64,000 nucleotides of DNA from Pseudomonas saponiphila (GCF_900105185.1 NZ_FNTJ01000002.1:496001-560000), one strand, 5' to 3'. Shown: positions 8,155 through 18,182, counted from the first letter of the stretch. A program made the numbers and translations. Notes: generated by a model not told the origin, from the letters alone.

Positions 8155-9599
8155 ACTATGGCGCACGTTTGGCCCTGGCCGGGCTCGGCCTGCTGCTCTC
8201 GGCCTGCCAGATGGTCGGGCCGGACTACCGGCTGCCCAAGGATGCGGCGCTGCAACGCCAGGACCTGCAGGGCGCATTGAGCGCCAAGGGCGCCAATGTG
8301 GTGTCGGCGCCGGTGCCCGCCGACTGGTGGCGGCTGTACCAGGACCCGCGCCTGGACCAGCTGGTGCAGCAGGCCCTGGCGTCCAACACCGACTTGCGGG
8401 TGGCCGCGGCCAACCTGGCTCGCGCTCGGGCCCAGGTGGATGAAGCCCAGGCCGCCGGCGGCTGGAGCGGCGGGGTCAAGGCCGGGGTCGAGCGCCTGCA
8501 GGAGTCCGGCGAAGCCTTCCTGCTGCCGGAAAAAGTGCCGGTGGCCAACGTCGGCAACCTGTCCATCAGCACCTCTTACCAATTCGACCTGTTCGGCACC
8601 TTGCAGCGCGGCATCGAGGCGGCCCAGGCCAATGCCGATGCGACCCAGGCCGCGGCCGATACCGCGCGCATCACCCTGGTGGCGGATGTGGTGCGGGCCT
8701 ACACCCAGGTCTGTGCGGCCAACGAAGAGCGGGAAATCGCCGAGCACTCCCTGAGCCTGCAAGCCCAGAGCACCGAACTGACCCAGCGTCTGCGCGACGC
8801 CGGGCGTGGCGACGAAACCCAGGTCACCCGCTCCCAGACCCAGTTCAAGTCCCTGCGCGCCGAGCTGCCGCGCTATGAAGCCGCGCGCCAGTCGGGGCTG
8901 TTTCGCCTGTCGATGCTGCTGGCCAGGCCGGTGGATCAGTTGCCCGCTGGCACCAGCAGTTGCGCCGAGTTACCGCACATTGCCCAACTGTTGCCGGTGG
9001 GCGACGGCGCGGCGCTGCTCAAGCGCCGTCCCGATGTACGCCAGGCCGAGCGCCAACTGGCCGCGGCCACCGCACGCATCGGCGTGGCCACCGGGGCCCT
9101 GTACCCGGACATCAGCATCGGCGCGACGGTCGGCACCGTGGGCATTCTCGACAACCTGGGCAAGCCGTCCACCAACCGCTGGGGCTTCGGCCCGCTGATC
9201 AGCTGGACGGTGCCGGCCAACGGCGCCCGCGAGCGCATTCATGAGGCCGAGGCCGCGAGCCAGGGCGCCCTGGCGCATTTCGACGGGGTGGTGCTCAACG
9301 CCATTCGCGAAACCCAGACCGGCCTGGCCCAGTACAGTGCGCAACTGCAACGCCGCGAGGCCCTGGCAGACGCCGAGCAGTCGGCGCAACGGGCGGCGGA
9401 CCAGACCCACCGCTTCTTCCAGGCCGGGCGCGCGTCCTTCCTCGCCGACTTGCAAGCCACCCGCACCTACACCGACATGCGCGCGCAACTGGCGGCAGCC
9501 AATACCCAGGTGGCAATGAGTCAGATCGATCTGTTCCTGGCCCTGGGTGGTGGCTGGGAAAGCGGACGAACGCAAGCCTCGCAGCCGATCAAACCCTGA
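8151..9599 (+). CDS. Outer-membrane efflux lipoprotein (NodT/OprM type)
   Basis: A 482-residue protein with signal peptide and lipobox LLLSAC (Cys19), then the GPDYRLP opening typical of NodT/OprM channels and two long alpha-helical repeats (~residues 60-260 and 265-465), including the characteristic KRRPDVRQAERQLAAA. It should trimerise into the outer-membrane exit duct for the FUSC/HlyD pump encoded upstream. It is the last gene of the operon; a hairpin at 9611-9666 follows. Confidence 0.93.
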   Translation: MNYGARLALAGLGLLLSACQMVGPDYRLPKDAALQRQDLQGALSAKGANVVSAPVPADWWRLYQDPRLDQLVQQALASNTDLRVAAANLARARAQVDEAQAAGGWSGGVKAGVERLQESGEAFLLPEKVPVANVGNLSISTSYQFDLFGTLQRGIEAAQANADATQAAADTARITLVADVVRAYTQVCAANEEREIAEHSLSLQAQSTELTQRLRDAGRGDETQVTRSQTQFKSLRAELPRYEAARQSGLFRLSMLLARPVDQLPAGTSSCAELPHIAQLLPVGDGAALLKRRPDVRQAERQLAAATARIGVATGALYPDISIGATVGTVGILDNLGKPSTNRWGFGPLISWTVPANGARERIHEAEAASQGALAHFDGVVLNAIRETQTGLAQYSAQLQRREALADAEQSAQRAADQTHRFFQAGRASFLADLQATRTYTDMRAQLAAANTQVAMSQIDLFLALGGGWESGRTQASQPIKP

Positions 9600-9610
9600 G
9601 GCCGTTGCTA

Positions 9611-9666
9611 TGCTTTGAACAGTTGCAAAGCCCGCGGTGCAACGGGGTTTGCAACCGATCAAAGCA
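9611..9666. other. Long interrupted intergenic hairpin
   Basis: Three nested complementary arms are present: TGCTTTG (9611) with CAAAGCA (9660), TTGCAAA (9623) with TTTGCAA (9648), and CCCG (9631) with CGGG (9643). There is no T-run, so it is not a standard terminator. It sits between the efflux operon stop and the next start and may protect the upstream 3' end or act in the leader of the next gene. Confidence 0.45.
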
Positions 9667-9691
9667 TGTGATGGTCATGGGGATTCCAATA

Positions 9692-10327
9692 ATGAAAAAC
9701 CCTTATGCTCCGGGCTTCTGGTGCGCGCTCTGTGCGCTGGTGCTGCTCTCTGCCACCTATTTCTACGGCATCATGCTGGCCCATCAGATCGACAAGGCCA
9801 TGGTCTTTCTCGACAGCGCCAGCGCGCTGATCGCGGTGATGGCCATCGGCGTGGTGGCCTGGGCCTCCTGGCAGAATCAGAAAATCAAGAAGCGACAGCT
9901 CGAACAGAGCAAGACCCTGGTGGTGATCTGGGACACCAAAGTGGCCCTGCGCCGGGTCGAAACCGTGTTCGACCGCTATTTCTGGGGCAGCTACTGGCAA
10001 CCGGGGCGGACCTTCGCCGAAGTCATGGGCGAGCTGACCGGCACCCCGCTGGAAAAGAGCCTGGAGGCCTTGAAGAAGCAGTGCATGCTGCTCGACAAGC
10101 AGGCCGACGACGGCCACCACTGGCTGAGCAATGCCCGCGAGCTGTCGGACGTCGCCACCGCTATGGCCCGGGAACGCTATCAGCTGGACTTCTGCGACCC
10201 CCGGGGCGAGTCCCGGGGCAACAGCATGGTGATCGACCGGGATTTCGAGGTCCTGGTGTACACCTGGAGCGCGCGCCTCAAAAGCTTCGACCATCAACTC
10301 GATGCCCTGGAAGTCCAATACTCCTGA
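9692..10327 (+). CDS. Membrane protein of unknown function
   Basis: A 211-residue protein. Two hydrophobic helices (about residues 8-28 and 40-58) are followed by a basic KIKKRQLEQSK stop-transfer and a ~150-residue charged helical cytoplasmic domain (KTLVVIWDTKVALRRVETVF, then Trp/Tyr-rich FWGSYWQPG). No enzyme motif or known domain was recognised. ATG 9692 has GGGG nine bases upstream; the open frame begins earlier (9605), but that part lies within the hairpin. It is a single gene followed by a heptamer repeat array. Confidence 0.7.
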   Translation: MKNPYAPGFWCALCALVLLSATYFYGIMLAHQIDKAMVFLDSASALIAVMAIGVVAWASWQNQKIKKRQLEQSKTLVVIWDTKVALRRVETVFDRYFWGSYWQPGRTFAEVMGELTGTPLEKSLEALKKQCMLLDKQADDGHHWLSNARELSDVATAMARERYQLDFCDPRGESRGNSMVIDRDFEVLVYTWSARLKSFDHQLDALEVQYS

Positions 10328-10405
10328 GCCGCAAGCCGCAAGCCGCAAGCCGCAAGCCGCAAGCCGCAAGCCACCTGCTGCCTCTGGCTTGCAGCTTGCA
10401 GCTGG
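10328..10405. repeat. Heptanucleotide tandem repeat (GCCGCAA x6) with inverted GCTTGCA copies
   Basis: Six exact copies of GCCGCAA occupy 10328-10369, directly after the upstream stop codon. After a 17-base gap, GCTTGCAGCTTGCAGC (10387-10402) is its near reverse complement, so the region can fold into a hairpin with G-U pairs and may terminate transcription. A related GCTTGCA array is at 38776-38803. Copy number may vary between strains. Confidence 0.75.
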
Positions 10406-10524
10406 TTTAGCTTTGGCCGCCAATGGTAATCTGCGCCGGTTTTACGCGGAGTCGAGCCGCGACCCGTCATGGGTTCAGGGAAGACCAGCACACCTTCAAA
10501 CAACGGATATTGATCGGGTCAGAC

Positions 10525-12027
10525 ATGAATAAATCAGCAGGCGTACTGTTAGGAATCGTCGTCGCAATAGGTGCAATCAGTGCGGGCGGCGCCTGGTACA
10601 CCGGCACCAAGCTCGAAGGGGTCCTGCAGCAGCAGGTGATCGAAAGCAACAAGGAGCTGCAAGCGGCGCTGATCGGCTACGACGCCACCGCCACTCTGGA
10701 GCTGGTGTCCCTGGAGCGTGGCGTGTTCAGCAGCAACGCCCGCTACCGCCTCAAGGGCCAGGGCGAAGTGTTTCGTGGCGATCTGGAACTGCTGATCGCC
10801 GATCATATCGAGCACGGCCCGCTGCCTTTCTCGCGCCTGATCCGCCTCAAGTTGCTGCCGGTCATGGCTGCCAGCCATTACGAGCTGGAGAAGAGCCCGC
10901 AGACCGACAAATGGTTCGCGGCGACCAAGGGCGTTGCGCCGTTCAAGGGCGTAGTCAACGTTGGCTACGACCTGTCCGCCGAAGGCACCCTGGATTTCGC
11001 GCCGATGGAGCTGGCCCTGGATGAGCAGAACAGCCTCAAGTTCTCCGGCCTGAACTCCACCTTCAGCGTCAGCGACAACCGCCAGAAGGCCAAGGTCGAT
11101 GGCTACATGGACAGCCTGAGCCTCTCGTTCAACTCGCCGGACAAGGCCCCGGGCAAACTGGAAATCAACGGCCTGACCCTGGCCAGCAACCTGCAAAAGA
11201 GCAGCTTTGGCTACTACCTGGGGCAGAACACCCTGGAACTGACCGGCACCAAGGCCACCTTTGGTGACAAGCAGTCGGTGCTGACCCTGAAGAACTTCGA
11301 ACAGAAGACCTTCAGTGAAGAAACCGGCAGCACCGTGGCCGGTCGTGCGGACTACCGGGTGGGCGAGATCACCTTCGACGGCAAGGCCGTGGGTTCGGCC
11401 GAGATGCTCTGGAGCATGAAGAACCTCGACAGCCAGGGCATGCTCGATCTGCTGCAGATCTACCAGACCGTGCTGCAGCCGTATCAGCAGGCTGCCACCG
11501 CGGCCACTGCCGAGGGCGAGCCAGCGCCGGAACTGCAGATGAGCGAAGCTCAAGAGGTCAAGGTACGTGCGGCGGTGAACAAGGTCCTGGAGGCCAAGCC
11601 GCAGATCGCCTTGGAAAGCCTGGCGTTCAAGACCGCTGGCGGTGAAAGCCGTTTCAGCCTGAGCCTGGACCTGGCCAAACCGCAGAACCTGGAGCTGCCG
11701 CCGGCCGAGCTGGGCAAGCAACTGATCAGCCAGCTGGATGCCAAGCTGTCGCTGTCCAAGCCAATGATGGCGGACGTGGCGGCCTTGCAGGCCCAGGCCG
11801 AGGGCCTGACCGATGCCAAGCAGATTGCCGAGCAGAGCGCGGCCACCGCGGAAATGCTCAGCGCCATGGCCCTGGCCACTCAACTGGCCAAGCTGGAAGG
11901 CAATAACGTGGTGTCGGCGCTGCACTACGCCAACAACGAGGTGAATTTCAACGGCCAGAAGATGAGCGTTGAACAGTTCGTTGGTTTTGTCATGAGCAAG
12001 ATGGGCGGTGCTGGCGCCCTGCAATAA
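10525..12027 (+). CDS. YdgA/DUF945 family protein
   Basis: A 500-residue protein with one N-terminal membrane helix (GVLLGIVVAIGAISAGGAWY) and a long periplasmic domain. The segment after the helix (GTKLEGVLQQQVIESNKEL, then LVSLERGVFSSNARYRL) and the overall length match the YdgA/DUF945 family, whose biochemical role is not settled. The start ATG 10525 is supported by the hydrophobic N-terminus beginning immediately after it; the frame is open upstream from 10423. It is monocistronic, bounded by the heptamer array upstream and a strong hairpin at 12065 downstream. Confidence 0.85.
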   Translation: MNKSAGVLLGIVVAIGAISAGGAWYTGTKLEGVLQQQVIESNKELQAALIGYDATATLELVSLERGVFSSNARYRLKGQGEVFRGDLELLIADHIEHGPLPFSRLIRLKLLPVMAASHYELEKSPQTDKWFAATKGVAPFKGVVNVGYDLSAEGTLDFAPMELALDEQNSLKFSGLNSTFSVSDNRQKAKVDGYMDSLSLSFNSPDKAPGKLEINGLTLASNLQKSSFGYYLGQNTLELTGTKATFGDKQSVLTLKNFEQKTFSEETGSTVAGRADYRVGEITFDGKAVGSAEMLWSMKNLDSQGMLDLLQIYQTVLQPYQQAATAATAEGEPAPELQMSEAQEVKVRAAVNKVLEAKPQIALESLAFKTAGGESRFSLSLDLAKPQNLELPPAELGKQLISQLDAKLSLSKPMMADVAALQAQAEGLTDAKQIAEQSAATAEMLSAMALATQLAKLEGNNVVSALHYANNEVNFNGQKMSVEQFVGFVMSKMGGAGALQ

Positions 12028-12064
12028 GTTCGTACAGGGCGGCTTAACCCGCCTCCTGCCCCTC

Positions 12065-12098
12065 AACGCCCGGTGCTGTGTGACACAGCCCGGGCGTT
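12065..12098. terminator. Strong hairpin, probable terminator
   Basis: AACGCCCGG (12065-12073) pairs with CCGGGCGTT (12090-12098), and GCTGTGT (12075) pairs with ACACAGC (12083) inside, with a single bulged T. The tail (GTTGTGCTGTC) is only moderately T-rich. It lies 37 bases after the DUF945 stop and insulates it from pgaA. Confidence 0.65.
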
Positions 12099-12330
12099 GT
12101 GCTGTCTGCAGCCCCGTGCCTGCGACGGGTGAACACCGATTGCTCTGGCGCGGGGGGGCACAGGTCCTAAAAACTGATTCTGAACAAATATGGTGTTTCA
12201 AATTCTCGACTACCCTTCGTGGAAGAATTTCCCGGACAGCTTTGCCGGGTCATGCGTTCCCGTTACCTGACGTCTGCAAGGGCGAGGGTCCGGGCAGAGC
12301 TTTGGCTTGCTATGTAAGGATGCTGACGAA
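12099..12330 (+). promoter_or_regulatory. pgaA upstream region with AlgU-like promoter candidate
   Basis: This is the leader of the pga operon. GAACAA (12182-12187) and TCTCGA (12204-12209) are separated by 16 bases, resembling the AlgU/sigma-E consensus GAACTT-N16-TCTGA with a weak -35. An AAGGA (12315-12319) precedes ATG 12331. The promoter call is tentative. Confidence 0.3.
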
Positions 12331-14817
12331 ATGCCACGTACTGCTCATCCCGCTCGCCGTTGTAATCTGCGCCCGCTGTTTGGTCTGGCGTTGTGCGGCC
12401 AACTGCTCTGGTCCGGTGGGGCCTGGGCCGATGCGGCCTATGACCAGTTGATCATCCAGGCTCGGGCCGGCAGTTATGCCCCGGCACTCGACCATCTGCG
12501 GAAGGTGCCAGACAGTGCCTTGAACAACGGGTTGGTCAGTGATCACTTGCAGATCGCCAGCTGGGCCGGGCTCGATGCCGAAGTGGTGAAGGTCTATGAA
12601 ACCCAGGGGCGCAACCGCGTGCTGCCGTTGCAGGCGCTGACGGCCACGGCCCGGGCCTATCGCAACCTCAAGCAGTTTGACAATGCCACCCGGCTTTATC
12701 GCCTGGCCCTGGAGCGCGAGCCGCAGAATGCCGACCTGCAACTGGGCCTGGCCCTGACCCAGGCCGATGCCGGTCTGCCGGCCCAGGCAGTGGCCCAGGC
12801 CCGGGCTTTGGTGGCGGCCAAGCCCGATGATCCGTCGCGGCGCCTGGCGCTGGGCTATGCACTGACCCGGGCCAATCAGCCCTACGAAGCCCTGGCCGAG
12901 TACGACCAGGCCTTTGTTCGCGCCGGCGACAAGCCCGAGGTCCTGCGTGAATACATCTACGCCCTGCAACGGGCGCGCTTGCCGGAGCCGGCCCTGCGCC
13001 TGGCCCAGCAGCATCCCGGGTTGATCGATCCGGTCATCCAGCGGCGGATCCAGGCTGATCTCGCGGCCGAACGGGTGCGTTTGTCGGAGCTGGCCAGCCG
13101 TGGCGAAAAGGAACGGTTCGTGGTGGCCGACCGCGCCCTGGCCGACTACGACGCCCTGTTCGCGGCCTGGGGCCAGGACCCCAAGGCCCAAGACGAGTTG
13201 ACCCGCTGGCGCATCGACCGGCTGGGGGCGCTCAAGTCCCGGGCGCGTACCGCAGAGGTGATCAGCGAATATGAGCAACTCACCGCTGCCGGTGCGGCCA
13301 TTCCTCCCTATGCCCTGCGCTGGGTGGCGGCTTCCTACCTCGACCAGCGCCAGCCGGAGATGGCCGCGGATCTGTATCGGCGCGTACTGTCGGCCCCGGA
13401 TGGCGATGCCGCGTACCGTCTGGAAGACACCACCGCCCTGTATTACGCGCTGTTGGAGAGCGAACGGCCGGAAGAGGCGCTGAAGCTCGCCAATGACTTG
13501 GCCGACAGCACGCCGCGGCGGATTCAACTGACCGGGCAAATCGTCGGCGACCCCAATGACGATTGGGTCGATGCCCAACTGCTGGCGGCCCAGGCCGGTG
13601 CTGCCGGCGCTTCGGGGGCGGACTTGCCGGGCACCGAGCAACGCCTGGAGGACCTGGCCGTGCAGGCGCCCGGCAATATCAGCGTGCGCCTGGCCCAGGC
13701 CGACCTGTATCGGGTGCGCGACTGGCCGCGGCTGTCGGAAAGCCTGCTCAAGGAAACCGAGAGCGTGGCGCCCCGCGATGTCAGCCTGGAAGTGTCCCAG
13801 GGGCACACCGCCCTGGAACTGCAGGAATGGCGGCAACTGGATGCCTTGACCGACGATGTGCTCCAGCGCTTCCCGGAAAGCCGTCAGGTGCAGCGCCTGG
13901 CCCGTGAGCGCGAAGTGCATGACATGGCCGAGTTGCGCGTCTCGACCTACGGCGGCAAGAGCTATGGCGGCGGCAGCAGCGGTGCCGGCGCAGTGGCCGG
14001 GAGTCGGGATTTCGGTATCGAAAGCCGGCTCTACACACCGCCCATTGCCGAGGACTGGCGCCTGTTCGGCGGGCTCGGCTACGCCATGGGCGATTTCCCC
14101 GAAGGCATCGGCCACCACCGCTGGCAGGTCCTGGGGGTGGAGCGGCGCACCCGTGACATGACCCTGGAAGCCGAAGTTTCCAACCATTCCTACGGCTACG
14201 GCGACAAGACCGGTGCCCGGGTGTCCCTGGCCCGCGACATCGACGATCACTGGCAATACGGCGGCAGCCTCGACTACTTATCGGCCAACACCCCGCTGCG
14301 GGCGCTGAACAGTGACATCAGCGCCAATGGCGGCAGCGCCTTCCTACGCTGGCGGGCCAATGAAAGCCGGGAATGGAAACTGTCCCTCAGCCCGTCGCAT
14401 TTCAGCGACGGCAACAACCGTTTCGAGGCGCTGCTCACTGGCCGTGAAGGGGTCTACCGCTCACCCAAGGTGCAGGTCGACCTCGGCCTGGAAGTGGGCG
14501 CCAGCCACAACACCCTGAAAGACACGCCCTATTACAACCCCGAGGCGGATCTCAGCGTGCTGCCCACGGTTACCGTCAACCACGTGCTCTATCACCGCTA
14601 TCAAACCGCCTGGAGCCAGCAGTTCCAGGCCGGCGCCGGGACTTACAGCGAACGCGGCTACGCCACCGGAGCGGTGGGGCTGCTCAGCTACGGCCAGCGC
14701 TACAGCTGGAATGACGTGTTCGATATCGCTGGGGTCTTGAGCGTAATCAACCGGCCCTACGACGGCGATCGGGAAACCGATCTGCGTCTGGCGGTCGACC
14801 TTACCTATCGTTTCTAG
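12331..14817 (+). CDS. pgaA: PgaA, poly-beta-1,6-N-acetylglucosamine outer-membrane porin
   Basis: An 828-residue protein: signal peptide ending near WSGGAWA (residue ~35), a periplasmic TPR superhelix (~40-500, repeats such as QFDNATRLYRLALEREPQNADLQLG), and a C-terminal beta-barrel of ~300 residues ending in LTYRF with a terminal Phe, as in outer-membrane barrels. This is PgaA, which guides partly deacetylated PNAG across the outer membrane. ATG 12331 is chosen over 12307 because it directly precedes the signal peptide and has AAGGA upstream. It is the first gene of pgaABCD; pgaB follows after 11 bases. PNAG is a biofilm matrix polymer. Confidence 0.95.
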   Translation: MPRTAHPARRCNLRPLFGLALCGQLLWSGGAWADAAYDQLIIQARAGSYAPALDHLRKVPDSALNNGLVSDHLQIASWAGLDAEVVKVYETQGRNRVLPLQALTATARAYRNLKQFDNATRLYRLALEREPQNADLQLGLALTQADAGLPAQAVAQARALVAAKPDDPSRRLALGYALTRANQPYEALAEYDQAFVRAGDKPEVLREYIYALQRARLPEPALRLAQQHPGLIDPVIQRRIQADLAAERVRLSELASRGEKERFVVADRALADYDALFAAWGQDPKAQDELTRWRIDRLGALKSRARTAEVISEYEQLTAAGAAIPPYALRWVAASYLDQRQPEMAADLYRRVLSAPDGDAAYRLEDTTALYYALLESERPEEALKLANDLADSTPRRIQLTGQIVGDPNDDWVDAQLLAAQAGAAGASGADLPGTEQRLEDLAVQAPGNISVRLAQADLYRVRDWPRLSESLLKETESVAPRDVSLEVSQGHTALELQEWRQLDALTDDVLQRFPESRQVQRLAREREVHDMAELRVSTYGGKSYGGGSSGAGAVAGSRDFGIESRLYTPPIAEDWRLFGGLGYAMGDFPEGIGHHRWQVLGVERRTRDMTLEAEVSNHSYGYGDKTGARVSLARDIDDHWQYGGSLDYLSANTPLRALNSDISANGGSAFLRWRANESREWKLSLSPSHFSDGNNRFEALLTGREGVYRSPKVQVDLGLEVGASHNTLKDTPYYNPEADLSVLPTVTVNHVLYHRYQTAWSQQFQAGAGTYSERGYATGAVGLLSYGQRYSWNDVFDIAGVLSVINRPYDGDRETDLRLAVDLTYRF

Positions 14818-14828
14818 AGACGAGCGTG

Positions 14829-16829
14829 ATGATGCGCCTGATCAACCGTTGCATCTTCCTGCTGGGAGTCCTGATTCTCAGCGCCTGTTCCCGGCCCGCG
14901 GCGGAATTTGTCGTCCCGGCGCAGCGCCCCTTGCCTCATAGCGAGGCGCCGTGGCCGAAAAACCACGTGCTGGGCATTGCCTACCACGACATCGAGGATC
15001 GCGACCCGGACCAGCGGGTGGTGGCGGTGCGCACCGAGCGGATGATCGAGCAACTGGCCTGGCTGCGGGAGAACGGCTACCGGCCGGTGACCGTGGACCA
15101 GATCCTGGCGGCGCGCAAAGGTGGGCCGGAACTGCCGGCCAAGGCCATCCTGCTGACTTTCGACGATGGCTATTCGAGCTTCTACACCCGTGTGCTGCCG
15201 GTGCTGCGCGCCTACCACTGGCCTGCGGTGCTGGCGCCGGTGGGCGTGTGGATCGACACCCCGGCCAACCAGCCGGTGGATTTCGCCGGTGACCTGCGGC
15301 CCCGTTCGCAGTTCCTGACCTGGGCACAGGTGCGTGAGATTTCCCGTTCCGGGCTGGTGGAAATTGCCGCCCATACCGACCACAGCCACCTGGGCATTCT
15401 CGCCAACCCCCAGGGCAACCTGCAGCCGGCGGCGGCCACCCGACGCTATGACGCTGCCAGCGGTCGTTATGAAAGCGAGGCGGATTTCCAGGCGCGGATG
15501 CGCCAGGACGTGACCAGCATCTCGGACAAGATCCTGGCGGTGGCCGGTTATCGCCCGCGGATCTGGGTCTGGCCTTACGGCACGGCCGACGGCTCGACCC
15601 TGCAAGTGGTCGACAGCCAGGGTTTCAAGATGGCCCTGACCCTGGACGATGGCCTTGGCACCCTCGATAACCTGATGAGCAGCCCGCGCTTCCTGGTGGT
15701 TTCCGACCCGGACGGCATGCACTTCTCCAACAGCATCGTCGGCACCGAGGCCAGCGCCCCGATGCGCGTGGCGCACGTGGACCTGGACAATGTCTACGAC
15801 CCGGACCCCAAACAGCAGGAAATCAACCTCGGCAAGCTGGTCCAGCGCATGGCCGATCTGGGGGTCAATACCGTATTCCTCCAGGCGTTCGCCGATCCCA
15901 AGGGCGACGGCCTGGTGCAGTCGCTGTACTTCCCCAATCGCCACCTGCCCATGCGCGCCGACCTGTTCGACCGGGTCGCCTGGCAATTGCGCACCCGGGC
16001 CCACGTCAAGGTCTACGCCTGGATGCCGGTGCTCAGCTTTGCCCTGGATGCCCATCTGCCGCGTGTCACGCGCTGGGATCCGGCCACCGGCCAGAGCACA
16101 ATCGACCCGAAACAGTATCAGCGCCTTTCACCCTTCGACCCGCAGGTACGGCGCCTGATCGGCGACCTGTACCAGGACCTGGCGCGGCTGACCTCGGTGG
16201 ACGGCATCCTGTTCCACGATGATGCCGTGCTCTCGGACTTCGAAGACGCCAGCCCCGAGGCCTTGCGCGCCTATGCCGCCCAGGGGCTGCCGGATTCCAT
16301 CGCCGGCCTGCGCAATGATCCGGCGACCCTGCAGCGCTGGAGCCGTTTCAAGAGTCGCTACCTGATCGATTTCACCCATGAGCTGACGGCCAAGGTCCGG
16401 GCGATCCGCGGGCCCCAGGTACAGACTGCGCGCAACCTGTTTGCCGAACCGATCATCAATCCGCAGAGCGAAGCCTGGTTCGCCCAGAACCTCGACGACT
16501 TCCTGGTCAGCTACGACTGGACCGCGCCCATGGCCATGCCACTGATGGAAGGGCAGAGCCTGAAGCAGTCCGGACCCTGGCTGGAGGCCCTGGTGGATCA
16601 GGTGCGGGCCCGCCCCGGTGCCCTGCAGCGCACGGTGTTCGAGCTCCAGGCCCGGGACTGGCGACACAAGCCCGCCAGCGAGCTGTCGGCCCAGCAGATG
16701 GCTGACTGGATGGGCCGGCTCAAGCGCCAGGGGGCGACCCACTTCGGTTACTACCCGGACAACTTCCTCGAGAACTCACCGGACCTGAAAACCCTGCGGC
16801 CCGCGCTCTCCAACAAATGGAGCCCATGA
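14829..16829 (+). CDS. pgaB: PgaB, PNAG N-deacetylase lipoprotein
   Basis: A 666-residue outer-membrane lipoprotein with lipobox LILSAC (Cys20). The N-terminal half is a carbohydrate esterase family 4 deacetylase: LLTFDDGYSSFY carries Asp112-Asp113, and HTDHSHLG supplies the metal-binding histidines. The C-terminal half (~320-666) is the PgaB-specific glycoside-hydrolase-like domain (AHVDLDNVYDPDPKQQEINL, FHDDAVLSDFED). PgaB partly deacetylates PNAG in the periplasm, needed for export through PgaA. GTG 14826 and ATG 14832 are alternative starts. Confidence 0.95.
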   Translation: MMRLINRCIFLLGVLILSACSRPAAEFVVPAQRPLPHSEAPWPKNHVLGIAYHDIEDRDPDQRVVAVRTERMIEQLAWLRENGYRPVTVDQILAARKGGPELPAKAILLTFDDGYSSFYTRVLPVLRAYHWPAVLAPVGVWIDTPANQPVDFAGDLRPRSQFLTWAQVREISRSGLVEIAAHTDHSHLGILANPQGNLQPAAATRRYDAASGRYESEADFQARMRQDVTSISDKILAVAGYRPRIWVWPYGTADGSTLQVVDSQGFKMALTLDDGLGTLDNLMSSPRFLVVSDPDGMHFSNSIVGTEASAPMRVAHVDLDNVYDPDPKQQEINLGKLVQRMADLGVNTVFLQAFADPKGDGLVQSLYFPNRHLPMRADLFDRVAWQLRTRAHVKVYAWMPVLSFALDAHLPRVTRWDPATGQSTIDPKQYQRLSPFDPQVRRLIGDLYQDLARLTSVDGILFHDDAVLSDFEDASPEALRAYAAQGLPDSIAGLRNDPATLQRWSRFKSRYLIDFTHELTAKVRAIRGPQVQTARNLFAEPIINPQSEAWFAQNLDDFLVSYDWTAPMAMPLMEGQSLKQSGPWLEALVDQVRARPGALQRTVFELQARDWRHKPASELSAQQMADWMGRLKRQGATHFGYYPDNFLENSPDLKTLRPALSNKWSP

Positions 16830-16832
16830 ATC

Positions 16833-18182
16833 ATGATGGATCGTATATTCGCCCTGGTGGTGCTGGCGCTGGTCCTCGGGGTGCCCCTGGGGCTGATCTT
16901 CCTGGTGACCGGCGAGTTCCTCATGGACTTCGTCTTCTATTACCCGCTGTTCATGTCGGCGCTGTGGATCGCCGGTGGCCTGTATTTCTGGCTGCACTGG
17001 GAGCGCCACTGGCCCTGGTCCGATGACACGTTGCCGCCGCCGTTGGCCGGTGAGCCGCTGATCAGCATCCTCATCCCCTGCTACAACGAAGGGGACAACG
17101 TCACCGACACCATCCACGCGGCCCTGGCCCAGCACTACCCGAACATCGAAGTGATCGCCATCAACGATGGTTCCAAGGACAACACCGCCGAGATCCTCGA
17201 CGCGATCGCAGTCCAGGACCCGCGCCTGCGGGTGTTGCACCTGGCGCAGAACCAGGGCAAGGCCGTGGCCCTGCGCATGGGCGCGGTGGCGGCACGCAGC
17301 GAGTACCTGGTGTGCATCGATGGCGATGCCTTGCTGGCGCCCAACACCGCCGCCTACCTGGTGGCGCCGATGCTGGACAACCCGCGCCTGGGCGCGGTCA
17401 CCGGCAACCCGCGGATTCGCACCCGCTCGACCCTGGTGGGCCGGGTCCAGGTAGGCGAATTCTCCTCGATCATCGGCCTGATCAAACGCACCCAGCGGGT
17501 GTTCGGCAAAGTCTTCACCGTCTCCGGAGTGATCGTCGCCTTTCGCCGCACGGCCTTGCACCGGGTGGGCTACTGGAGCCCGGACATGATCACCGAAGAC
17601 ATCGACATCAGCTGGAAGCTGCAACTGGATCACTGGTACGTGTTCTACGAGCCCCGGGCGTTGTGCTGGATTCTCATGCCGGAAACCTTGCGCGGCTTGT
17701 GGAAGCAGCGACTGCGCTGGGCCCAGGGCGGCGCCGAAGTGCTGTTCAAGAACATCCGCGGCATCTGGGAATGGCGCCACCGCTACCTGTGGACCCTGCT
17801 GTTCGACTACTGCCTGTCCACCGGCTGGGCCTTCACGTTCCTGCTGTCGATGATTTTCTGGGTGCTGGGCAAGTTCATCGTCATGCCCGAGGCCATCGCG
17901 GTGCACTCCATTTTGCCGCCGGCCTTTACTGGCCTGGTGCTGGCGATGGTGTGCCTGGTGCAGTTCGCGGTCAGCATCCTGATCGACCGGCGATATGAGA
18001 AGGACCTGTGGAAGACCATGTTCTGGGTGGTCTGGTATCCGTTGGTGTTCTGGTTCATCAGCCTGCTCACCACCCTGGTGAGTTTTCCCAAGGTGCTGTT
18101 TGGCGAGCATCAGAAACGGGCGCGTTGGGTGAGCCCGGACCGGGGTATCAAGCCCATCGATGACGAAGAGGAAGCGCGCTGA
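16833..18182 (+). CDS. pgaC: PgaC, PNAG synthase (GT2 glycosyltransferase)
   Basis: A 449-residue inner-membrane processive glycosyltransferase. Two N-terminal helices precede a GT2 domain with [11 protein letters not shown], the donor-binding CIDGDALL, the catalytic TEDIDISW and the processivity motif QRLRWAQGG, then C-terminal helices. It polymerises UDP-GlcNAc into beta-1,6-linked PNAG and exports it across the inner membrane together with PgaD; in E. coli the PgaCD complex is activated by cyclic di-GMP. The window also carries two genes for cyclic-di-GMP enzymes (34321 and 36832). Three bases separate it from pgaB; pgaD overlaps its stop by one base (TGATG). Confidence 0.96.
   Translation: MMDRIFALVVLALVLGVPLGLIFLVTGEFLMDFVFYYPLFMSALWIAGGLYFWLHWERHWPWSDDTLPPPLAGEPLISILIPCYNEGDNVTDTIHAALAQHYPNIEVIAINDGSKDNTAEILDAIAVQDPRLRVLHLAQNQGKAVALRMGAVAARSEYLVCIDGDALLAPNTAAYLVAPMLDNPRLGAVTGNPRIRTRSTLVGRVQVGEFSSIIGLIKRTQRVFGKVFTVSGVIVAFRRTALHRVGYWSPDMITEDIDISWKLQLDHWYVFYEPRALCWILMPETLRGLWKQRLRWAQGGAEVLFKNIRGIWEWRHRYLWTLLFDYCLSTGWAFTFLLSMIFWVLGKFIVMPEAIAVHSILPPAFTGLVLAMVCLVQFAVSILIDRRYEKDLWKTMFWVVWYPLVFWFISLLTTLVSFPKVLFGEHQKRARWVSPDRGIKPIDDEEEAR

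Noticed and set aside
12310..14256. 648-residue minus-strand open frame
   Set aside because: Antisense of pgaA; composition is a shadow of its TPR repeats.
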